A stretch of DNA of 45,133 nt, taken from an uncultured Actinomycetes bacterium. Its GTDB lineage: Bacteria; Actinomycetota; Actinomycetes; S36-B12. How positions within the stretch are numbered: the first letter of the stretch is position 1; each line of letters starts with the position of its first letter. The translations under genes and the position numbers were made by a program. Positions 34,762 to 43,642 of this stretch are shown piece after piece. Location: positions 1 to 45,133 of the forward strand of contig CAIKZY010000084.1 in the NCBI GenBank assembly GCA_903832025.1, written 5' to 3'. The notes beneath the pieces were generated by a model. It saw only the letters and a list, made by a program, of their open reading frames with translations, had not been told where the DNA came from and made no database searches.

Positions 34762-36405
34762 GTGGGCGACGGTCCATTGATTGTCCAAAGCGACAAGACG
34801 CTGCTGCTCGAGGTCGATCATCCCGTCGGGGCTGAATGCCGACGAGCGATCGCTGCCTTCGCCGAGCTCGAGCGAGCACCGGAGCACATGCATACCTACC
34901 GGCTGACGCCGCTGGGACTGTGGAATGCCCGCGCGGCCGGCCATGACGCCGAGCAGGTCATCGACACCCTCATCCGCTACTCGCGGTACCCCGTGCCTCA
35001 CTCACTGCTGATCGATATCGCCGACACGATGAGTCGCTATGGCCGGCTGCAGCTGAACAACCACCCGGTCCATGGTTTGGTGCTCCAGGCCCTGGACGAG
35101 GCAGTGCTGGAGGAGGTCGTGCGTAGCAAGAAGATCGCGCCCCTGCTCGGAGCGCGCTTTGATGCGACCACCATCGCCGTGCACCCGTCCGAACGTGGTC
35201 ACATCAAGCAGGCGCTGGTCAAGCTCGGCTGGCCCGCCGAGGATGTCGCCGGCTATGTGGACGGTGAGCGTCACGCCATTGGCCTGGACACCACGGACTG
35301 GCAGCCGCGCCAGTACCAGACCGAGGCATCTGAGGGCTTCTGGCACGGTGGCTCAGGCGTGGTGGTGCTGCCATGTGGTGCCGGCAAGACCATCGTTGGT
35401 GCATTGGCGATGGCGTTGGCCCAGGCCACCACACTCATCCTGGTCACCAACACCGTTTCGGCCCGTCAGTGGCGAGAGGAACTGCTGCGACGCACGACGC
35501 TGACCCCTGATGAGATCGGGGAGTATTCCGGAGCCCGCAAGGAGATTCGGCCGGTGACCATCGCCACGTATCAGGTGATGACGACCAAGCGGCAGGGGAT
35601 CTATCCGCACCTGGAGGTGTTCGATTCCCGAGACTGGGGCTTGATCATCTATGACGAGGTGCACCTGCTGCCGGCGCCGATCTTTCGCTTCACTGCCGAC
35701 ATTCAATCCCGTCGCCGACTGGGACTGACCGCGACCCTTGTTCGGGAGGATGGCCAGGAGGTCGAGGTCTTTTCCCTGATTGGCCCCAAACGGTACGACG
35801 CACCGTGGAAGGACATCGAGACCCAGGGCTACATCGCTCCGGCGAACTGCGTCGAGGTTCGCGTGAGCCTGCCCGATTCCGACCGGATGACGTACGCGAT
35901 GGCCGAGCCGGAGGATAAGTACCGGCTTGCCTCATGCGCGCATGACAAGGTCTCCCTGGTGGAAGTCATCGCTGCCCGCCACCCCGACGATCAGGTATTG
36001 GTCATCGGGCAATACCTGGATCAGCTCGCCGAGCTTGGTGAGCACCTCAACGCCCCGGTCATCACCGGAGCTTCCAGCGTGAAGGAGCGCGAGCGCCTGT
36101 TCAGCGACTTCCGCCATGGCCTCATCCGAGTGCTCGTCGTGTCCAAGGTCGCCAACTTCAGCGTGGACCTGCCTGAGGCCTCAGTCGCGATCCAGGTCAG
36201 TGGCACCTTCGGCTCTCGCCAGGAAGAAGCCCAACGACTAGGACGCATCCTGCGTCCGAAGGCAGATGGACGAACCGCGCACTTCTATTCCATCGTGACG
36301 CGGGATACCGTTGATGCGGATTTTGCGCAACATCGGCAGCGTTTCCTGGCCGAGCAGGGGTACGCATACTCCATCGTGGATGCCGATGATCTCCGGACGC
36401 ACTAG
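34762..36405 (+). CDS. DNA repair helicase, XPB/Ssl2 family
   Basis: LRPYQ-like RQYQTEASEGFWHGGSGVVVLPCGAGKTIVGALAM (Walker A), LIIYDEVHLLPAPIFRFTADIQSRRRLGLTATLVREDG, SGTFGSRQEEAQRLGRILRPK; GTG at 34762. Confidence 0.95.
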   Translation: MGDGPLIVQSDKTLLLEVDHPVGAECRRAIAAFAELERAPEHMHTYRLTPLGLWNARAAGHDAEQVIDTLIRYSRYPVPHSLLIDIADTMSRYGRLQLNNHPVHGLVLQALDEAVLEEVVRSKKIAPLLGARFDATTIAVHPSERGHIKQALVKLGWPAEDVAGYVDGERHAIGLDTTDWQPRQYQTEASEGFWHGGSGVVVLPCGAGKTIVGALAMALAQATTLILVTNTVSARQWREELLRRTTLTPDEIGEYSGARKEIRPVTIATYQVMTTKRQGIYPHLEVFDSRDWGLIIYDEVHLLPAPIFRFTADIQSRRRLGLTATLVREDGQEVEVFSLIGPKRYDAPWKDIETQGYIAPANCVEVRVSLPDSDRMTYAMAEPEDKYRLASCAHDKVSLVEVIAARHPDDQVLVIGQYLDQLAELGEHLNAPVITGASSVKERERLFSDFRHGLIRVLVVSKVANFSVDLPEASVAIQVSGTFGSRQEEAQRLGRILRPKADGRTAHFYSIVTRDTVDADFAQHRQRFLAEQGYAYSIVDADDLRTH

Positions 36406-36417
36406 GGATGACTTACA

Positions 36418-36443
36418 ACGTGATACCACTTTCGGTATCACGT
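36418..36443. promoter_or_regulatory. Perfect inverted repeat upstream of the TA module (putative autoregulatory operator)
   Basis: ACGTGATACC-ACTTTC-GGTATCACGT, 10-bp perfect arms, ends 4 nt before the antitoxin ATG. Confidence 0.75.
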
Positions 36444-36447
36444 CGCC

Positions 36448-36651
36448 ATGGCCATGACCCTCCGGATCCCCGCCGAAGACTCCGCCGCCCTGGCGCGGAT
36501 CGCCAAACTGGAAAATCGATCGCAGCATGAGGTTGTCCTAGCGGCACTTCGTCAGTACGTGGAGTCCATGTCCCGGAAAGTCCTCATTCATGAGGTCATG
36601 CGGCGTGAACTGCCCCGTTACGCAGAAGCCCTCGAGCGTCTTGGTGAATGA
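36448..36651 (+). CDS. Ribbon-helix-helix (CopG/Arc-like) antitoxin
   Basis: MAMTLRIPAEDSAALARIAKLENRSQHEVVLAALRQYVESMSRK...; ATGA overlap with the following Doc-like gene. Confidence 0.82.
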   Translation: MAMTLRIPAEDSAALARIAKLENRSQHEVVLAALRQYVESMSRKVLIHEVMRRELPRYAEALERLGE

Positions 36652-37071
36652 TCTACTTCACGCTCGAGGAATTACTCCACGTCGCTGAGCGGGCGATTGA
36701 CGCCCAGGTTGCGGTACGCGATTACGGGCTGCTGGAATCCGCGGTCGCTCGACCGCGAGCTTCAGTGTTCGGCGAAGATGCCTATCCCGACCTTCAATCA
36801 AAGGCCGCGGCGCTCAAAGGCCGCGGCGCTCTTGCTGTCGATCTGCAAGAACCAAGCCCTCGTAGACGGAAATAAGCGCCTCGCGCTGGCGGCCACAATC
36901 GTCATGCTTGGAATCAACGGCTGGACCTTGACCTTCACCAATGACCAGGCATACGACTTGATCATCGATGCCGCCGCCGGCAAGACGCTGGAAGTCAGCG
37001 ACGTGGCATTGCGGTTACGTGAGGGATCCTCGCCCATCTCGGTGATCTCGTTGCGCGAGCAATCCCACTGA
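36648..37071 (+). pseudogene. Doc/Fic family toxin, frameshifted by a 16-bp tandem duplication
   Basis: Frame 1 gives MIYFTLEELLHVAERAIDAQVAVRDYGLLESAVARPRASVFGEDAYPDLQSKAAAL; the +1 frame continues KAAALLLSICKNQALVDGNKRLALAATIVMLGINGWTLTFTNDQAYDLIIDAAAGKTLEVSDVALRL. Removing one 16-bp copy joins them into one 135-aa ORF. Confidence 0.9.
36798..36831. repeat. 16-bp tandem duplication inside the doc-like gene
   Basis: AAAGGCCGCGGCGCTC at 36800-36815 and 36816-36831; period-16 match extends to 36798. Confidence 0.98.
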
Positions 37072-37572
37072 GGCTTCGACGTCGAATCGGAAGTCGTCAA
37101 TGGTGCCCAGACCGGGAATCGGTATGTGCACGGTACCCAAGCTGCCCTGTCCATTGAAGTGCAGCAGGGATTCGGACACCGACAGTGCCAGATCCAGATC
37201 GACCTCAACATCACCGGCACGGGCAATGCCGTGAACCGATGACAGCTCGGACCCGCTGCCAGCGAAGGTCAGGTCATGCACCTTGTGCATGGAGATCAAG
37301 GTGCGCGCCGCCGCCTGCATCACGAAGTTGCCCATCTTGATCTTGTCCAGCGCGATCACGATATCCAGGTGCACGCGCTGCGGTTCCACGATGAGCCTGC
37401 CGTGACGAACCGGCGCACTGGCCTGCGCGGACATCAGCCCGACGCTGCCGCTTCGCAGGCGCACATCCCCGTCGCTGACCGACTGCAGGTTCCAGGTACC
37501 AAGCACCACCTCACTATGACCCATCGGCTCCATCAGAAGCGGGATCTGCGTATTGCGCTGTATGCGCGCCAC
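37015..37572 (-). CDS. Hypothetical protein, YceI-like
   Basis: MARIQRNTQIPLLMEPMGHSEVVLGTWNLQ...ARTLISMHKVHDLTFAGSGSELSSVHGIARAGDVEVDLDLALS...; resemblance to YceI is weak. Confidence 0.5.
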   Translation of the reverse strand: MARIQRNTQIPLLMEPMGHSEVVLGTWNLQSVSDGDVRLRSGSVGLMSAQASAPVRHGRLIVEPQRVHLDIVIALDKIKMGNFVMQAAARTLISMHKVHDLTFAGSGSELSSVHGIARAGDVEVDLDLALSVSESLLHFNGQGSLGTVHIPIPGLGTIDDFRFDVEASVGLLAQRDHRDGRGSLT

Positions 37573-37641
37573 GAGAGTCAGTGATCATCCACTGACCCAT
37601 TTTCCGCCGTAGGCTCACACCATCCGAGCAAGGGGGCAGCC

Positions 37642-38151
37642 ATGCGATTGACGACATTGACCATCTCCACCGTTGCTGCACTGGTACTGACCGGGATTGG
37701 TGTGGCCCATGCGGCCACCACTCCCATCAAGTCCACCCATGCCTGCTCGCATGTCTACGCCGCCGGCAAGCCGACGACCACTCGCTATGCCTGCCTGGCC
37801 GTGAACGGCACCAGTGCACCTGCGGCCGCAGTGGTGCACTTCACGGCATTGCTTGGTCACAAGGCACTGCAGGCCACTGGGAACTGGACCGGCGGAAGCA
37901 ACACCGTCTGCCTGTCCCGGTACACCATCGTCAAGGGTGTCCTGCGAGAGAACATCATGAGCAACGCCTGCGCGTCGGTGTCCAAGAGTGGTGCCTGGGG
38001 CGTGCGGGTGAATCTGCATACTCCCGGCGGCTTCTATTACGGCCTGATGATGGGTCCATGTGCGGCCTCGCAATCCCTCTGCGGCAACGGGGATCCCGGC
38101 CTGGTCGGCGTGGACAGCACCCACGCGGTGTGGTTCACCACCGCCAAGTAA
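37642..38151 (+). CDS. Secreted hypothetical protein (signal peptide)
   Basis: MRLTTLTISTVAALVLTGIGVAHAATTPIKSTHACSHVYAAGKPTTTRYACLAVNG...; GGGGGCAGCC just upstream of ATG. Confidence 0.75.
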   Translation: MRLTTLTISTVAALVLTGIGVAHAATTPIKSTHACSHVYAAGKPTTTRYACLAVNGTSAPAAAVVHFTALLGHKALQATGNWTGGSNTVCLSRYTIVKGVLRENIMSNACASVSKSGAWGVRVNLHTPGGFYYGLMMGPCAASQSLCGNGDPGLVGVDSTHAVWFTTAK

Positions 38152-38357
38152 CCGCGAGTTTCTCTTCTGCCTGCTCGTGCCCGACCAAGGAGCCTTGGCG
38201 TTGGCATTTCCGAACACTTGGCACGTCCGCACTCACTGTGCACCATGCCAGGACCAACCTCGCGCACTGCGGCGGCCATCATGCCGTCCAAGTCCACACA
38301 CGCCATCGTCACGGTGGCGATGGCAGCTAGCGACACTTCGACGACTGCTTCACACAC

Positions 38358-38392
38358 ATGTGCATCCACATAAGTATGTGCATCCACATAAG
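38358..38392. repeat. Tandem direct repeat with internal dyad symmetry
   Basis: ATGTGCATCCACATAAG at 38358-38374 and 38376-38392 (exact 17 nt, period 18). Confidence 0.9.
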
Positions 38393-38422
38393 CAAGGGCG
38401 GCCCCCGAAGGGGCCGCCCTTG
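38393..38422. terminator. GC-rich terminator-like hairpin between convergent genes
   Basis: CAAGGGCGGCCCC-CGAA-GGGGCCGCCCTTG, 13-bp perfect stem; weak T-richness on the + strand side. Confidence 0.8.
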
Positions 38423-38440
38423 TTGTGATTCTGGTCGGAC

Positions 38441-40159
<1,719 letters not shown>

Positions 40160-40186
40160 TTAGCACTCGACCCTGGAGAGTGCAAA
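40160..40186. promoter_or_regulatory. CIRCE element 2 (HrcA operator)
   Basis: TTAGCACTC-N9-GAGTGCAAA; 1 mismatch to consensus. Confidence 0.88.
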
Positions 40187-40192
40187 TGCTCG

Positions 40193-41722
40193 TTACCGCT
40201 TGCTTGTTCTGGTGGGCTTTGCGCCAGGCTTCTTAGTTGGCGTGGCGGTCACGGTCACGGTGACCACTGGCGTGGGAGTCACCGACGGGCTGGGCTTGAT
40301 TGACCCCGATGCAGAACCGCTGGCCGAAGGGCTCGGGCTGGCGCTGACCCCGCTCGGCGTGGGGGCCGGGCCGGCAGTGGCACCGCCAACGGCAGTGCTC
40401 ACGGCAGCTGCGGCAGCGGCAAAGCTGGTGGCAGCCGGGGTGGCAGCAGACCCCGACGTGGAACTGGCCCATGCCTGGCCGAGCGGCGCCCACACCTGGG
40501 ACATCTGCGGCACCGTCGGCAGGGCGATCCCGTCGGTGGCAGCGACCCCAAACGCCTTGATCAGCGTCGATGCAGGAGCGGCACTGAGCACGGCCGGCAT
40601 GCGCCCTGCAGCCGCGCCGAATGCGGCTTGCACGCCAGCTGCGGTCAGCCCCTTGCGCAAGAACGACTTGGTGACTGCCGTCAGCCCGTGCTTGGCTGCG
40701 AACTTGGTGGCCGCAAATCCCTTGGAACCAATGAAGGGGCTGGTGGCAAAGCCGGGCACGATATTGGGAACCGGGGACACCTGGTACGTGAACTTCAGTG
40801 AGGCTAACGTCGGAGCATCCCAGGGACCGGTGATCCAAAATGCGGCTTTCCCTGTGGTGAAGGCCGCTTTCGCTGCATCCGTAGTCAACGTGGAATCAAC
40901 GACCTTTGCAGCATTCCAGGCATCGATCTTGGGCTGGTTCTGGACGAACATCGGATTCTGGATCCCGAGATTGTGCACGTCCACTGCACCCTTGGGCGCT
41001 GAGCCGAAGATATAGCCGCCAAGTCCGGCGAAGAGCGGTTGCATGTTGTAGGCATTTCCGGTCGTGCCTTGCCCGACCGCAAGCCCGGTCGTAATCACCC
41101 CGGCCTTCAGTTGCTTTTGCACCTTGACCACCAACGAGGCAAACGTCGGCGGCGCCACCTTGATCACTTTCGTGTTGGTGATCAGCGCGACGTTCTCGAA
41201 CTGCACGGGAATACCGAACGTGCTGACTCCGTAGTGGAATGTGGCAAGGACATTGGCGGGAAATTGCGCGGCCAGGGCCGTGGGCACATTCAGCGGCACG
41301 ATCAGACCAGCATCAGCCAGGGCGCCGGTCCACTCCCCTTGCATCTCCACCACATCGGGCGCCGTGGCCGCCGAAGCTGCCGCAAGGTCGGTCTGCAGCG
41401 TCGACAAGTCCTTGGTCACCACCTGCAGGGGATGGCCACCAAAGCCCTGAGGGAACTGCGCCGCCAGGACTGCCGCACGCGTGGAATCGGCCCATACAAC
41501 CACCGGCTTGCCGGTGGGCTTGGGCTGTGGCGCCACGCCATTGGCTGCCGTGGTGGTGGCCGTGGACGTTGTCGATGCTGAAGCTGATGCCGATGCTGAA
41601 GAAGAAACGCTCACCTTCGCGCTTGCGGTTGGCTTGGGTGTTGATGAGGGAGCGGCAAAGGCCGGAGCGGCAGTGATCAGCACGAGTGCGGCACTGAGCG
41701 GAACAACTGACCTGGCGCGCAT
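40193..41722 (-). CDS. Extracellular solute-binding protein, MalE-like, with low-complexity N- and C-terminal regions
   Basis: Signal peptide MRARSVVPLSAALVLITAAPAFA; core ...APDVVEMQGEWTGALADAGLIVPLNVP...YGVSTFGIPVQFENVALITNTKVI...AAFTTGKAAFWITGPWD...; Ser/Ala/Thr- and Pro-rich flanks. Confidence 0.82.
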   Translation of the reverse strand: MRARSVVPLSAALVLITAAPAFAAPSSTPKPTASAKVSVSSSASASASASTTSTATTTAANGVAPQPKPTGKPVVVWADSTRAAVLAAQFPQGFGGHPLQVVTKDLSTLQTDLAAASAATAPDVVEMQGEWTGALADAGLIVPLNVPTALAAQFPANVLATFHYGVSTFGIPVQFENVALITNTKVIKVAPPTFASLVVKVQKQLKAGVITTGLAVGQGTTGNAYNMQPLFAGLGGYIFGSAPKGAVDVHNLGIQNPMFVQNQPKIDAWNAAKVVDSTLTTDAAKAAFTTGKAAFWITGPWDAPTLASLKFTYQVSPVPNIVPGFATSPFIGSKGFAATKFAAKHGLTAVTKSFLRKGLTAAGVQAAFGAAAGRMPAVLSAAPASTLIKAFGVAATDGIALPTVPQMSQVWAPLGQAWASSTSGSAATPAATSFAAAAAAVSTAVGGATAGPAPTPSGVSASPSPSASGSASGSIKPSPSVTPTPVVTVTVTATPTKKPGAKPTRTSKR

Positions 41723-41820
41723 GAGAGCCCTTCCAAAGACAACCACGTTGTCGTTCCATGGTGCCATGGATGCTGCCCGGATAGCTGTAGCTGCACAGCC
41801 TGGCTTGCCCCTGACTGAGG

Positions 41821-42108
41821 CTACTTCGCGTCAGCGCCGAGGCGGCGTGCCGAGCGGGCACGCTGTCGGGTTGCACGCATGCGCCGCATGCGCTTGACCA
41901 ACATCGGGTCAAACGCAAGTGCATCGGGGGAATCAATCAGGGTGTTCAGGATCTGGTAGTACCGAGTAGCGCTCATGTCGAACAGTTCGCGAATCGCCTG
42001 TTCCTTGGCTCCGGCATAGCGCCACCACTGGCGCTCGAACTCGAGAATCTGTCGATCTCGCTCAGTCAACGAAGTACCGGCAACCTGCTCAGACCGCGCG
42101 GCTTCCAT
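41821..42108 (-). CDS. DUF3263 domain-containing protein
   Basis: LTERDRQILEFERQWWRYAGAKEQAIRELFDMSATRYYQILNTLIDSPDALAFDPMLVKRMRRMR. Confidence 0.93.
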   Translation of the reverse strand: MEAARSEQVAGTSLTERDRQILEFERQWWRYAGAKEQAIRELFDMSATRYYQILNTLIDSPDALAFDPMLVKRMRRMRATRQRARSARRLGADAK

Positions 42109-42209
42109 TCAGATCCCTCCACTGTGGCGGCCTGCCAGGCCACCGACGTCCTTCAACCCCGTAATCGTATTGCCCCAATTACACCCATGTCATTCGACCC
42201 CGGAAAGTT

Positions 42210-43025
42210 TCAATTCCGGCCTACATCGGTGCCGCGGCCAGGATCATCAGTTGCATCCCGCCGGGCGAGCTCGGCCCGACGCGCGATGCGATTGCGCGTG
42301 CGGATGATGGTGAAACTGAAGGCGTAGCCCACGCCGTTCGTGGCCCAGTGAAGGCCCATCGGGGCCAGTACCGAGCCAGAGATCAGCCTCAGTCCGACGA
42401 ACAGCCCACCGGCAATAGTGGTCGTCAGCACGGACAGCGCAACCGCGATGATGTTGCCGCGAAGCCCCTGCCCGGCGACGGATCCAAGTGCAGGGTTGGC
42501 CTCATGGGTGCCGATCGAAGGCAGGATGTGCCACAGTCCAAACAGCACTGAGGACACGACCAGCGCCCACAGCAAGCCGTACCGACGAGCCAGCATGGCG
42601 AACAGGACCGAGCGAAAGGCGATTTCCTCAAGCAAGACCGTGCCGAACGGCACTTCCAGCAATGCTTGGAACGCAAAGCGGCTGCCACTCATGTGCGCAT
42701 TGCGCTCGTCGTGGAAGGCGTCGCGTCCCTTGGTGGTGGTGGCACCGATGAGGTAGACCAGCGTCACCGCCAGGATGCATCCGGCACCCCAGATCGCCCC
42801 ACGCAGCCAGTAGTGCCAGCTCAGTCCCATGTCAGTGAACGTGCACCCATCGAGCAGGCCGATGGCCAAGAACATGATCGAGCCACCAAGAGCCCACAGA
42901 AGGAAATGACTGTTCGGGGCAACCCGATTGTTCACCACGTTCAACGCGATGAGCAGGCCAATGACCAGCAGTACCGGCCATAGCGGACCACCCACATGCT
43001 GGGCGGGCAGGACGAGGGTGAACAC
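42210..43025 (-). CDS. CPBP family intramembrane glutamic endopeptidase
   Basis: EVPFGTVLLEEIAFRSVLFAMLARRYGLLWALVVSSVLFGLWHILPS (EExxxR and H motifs), multi-TM. Confidence 0.9.
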   Translation of the reverse strand: MFTLVLPAQHVGGPLWPVLLVIGLLIALNVVNNRVAPNSHFLLWALGGSIMFLAIGLLDGCTFTDMGLSWHYWLRGAIWGAGCILAVTLVYLIGATTTKGRDAFHDERNAHMSGSRFAFQALLEVPFGTVLLEEIAFRSVLFAMLARRYGLLWALVVSSVLFGLWHILPSIGTHEANPALGSVAGQGLRGNIIAVALSVLTTTIAGGLFVGLRLISGSVLAPMGLHWATNGVGYAFSFTIIRTRNRIARRAELARRDATDDPGRGTDVGRN

Positions 43026-43246
43026 GATCCCGCCCTTCTGGCCCGATGGTCCCGGGACTTTTCCCGGGTTACTCCAGAAGTCTAGGTTGCCCGTACGTCG
43101 CTCAGCAGGCTGCGCGATTGTTGTCCGACCCTGGGGTGGACGACCACCACCGGCGACCTGACGGTCATCCCCGTCATCTGTTCACGGTGGTCGTACCTGC
43201 GAAGAAGTCCCGCCCGCATAGAATCTGGCACGGCCTTTCGGTCACC

Positions 43247-43318
43247 GCCCCTGTAGCTCAGTGGTAGAGCAACCGCCTTGTAAGCGGTAGGTCGTCAGTT
43301 CAATCCTGACCGGGGGCT
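43247..43318 (+). tRNA. tRNA-Thr (anticodon UGU)
   Basis: GCCCCTG TA GCTCAGTGGTAGAGC A ACCGC CTTGTAA GCGGT AGGTC GTCAG TTCAATC CTGAC CGGGGGC T; cloverleaf complete, anticodon TGT. Confidence 0.95.
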
Positions 43319-43379
43319 CAAGAACGTTCCCGGACCAACAGTCCTGCGCGGTGACGCCCGCAGGAGGTAGAACAGAGCC

Positions 43380-43547
43380 ATGGGCAAAATCGTGGTCGGC
43401 ATTGTGTACGTCGCCGTGATGATTGCGGTGATCATCGGAGTGGATGTCGCCTTCCTTAGCCACCACTTCTGGCTTCGCCTGGCAGTCAACGTCACCATCG
43501 TGGTGGTGTTCGCGTCCATTTACCTGCGGTTCATGCGACAGACATAG
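43380..43547 (+). CDS. Small membrane protein (55 aa)
   Basis: Manual translation MGKIVVGIVYVAVMIAVIIGVDVAFLSHHFWLRLAVNVTIVVVFASIYLRFMRQT*; AGGAGG upstream; two hydrophobic segments; below the ORF-track cutoff. Confidence 0.75.
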   Translation: MGKIVVGIVYVAVMIAVIIGVDVAFLSHHFWLRLAVNVTIVVVFASIYLRFMRQT

Positions 43548-43642
43548 CCGCACGTTGGGCATCTGATCGCGCCAGGACATGCCCTGCTGTCAAAGCGGCA
43601 GGGGTCGGCCAACCAGACCAGTATTCGGCCTAGCATCTGACT

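Noticed and set aside
36798-36831. CRISPR-like or satellite repeat
   Set aside because: Only two directly abutting 16-bp copies with no spacer; it is a simple tandem duplication. No CRISPR array was seen anywhere in the window.
36697-37071. ORF-track entry as an independent gene
   Set aside because: Its first about 35 residues are out-of-frame shadow of the Doc N-terminus; only the part after the duplication is Doc-like, so it is the second half of a frameshifted gene.
40200-41015. 271-aa + strand ORF with regular Ala/Val/Gly content
   Set aside because: Antisense to the MalE-like gene; composition mirrors the low-complexity tail on the other strand.
43242-43580. 112-aa - strand ORF
   Set aside because: Covers tRNA-Thr and the 55-aa + strand membrane protein; sequence is His/Asp-rich shadow.
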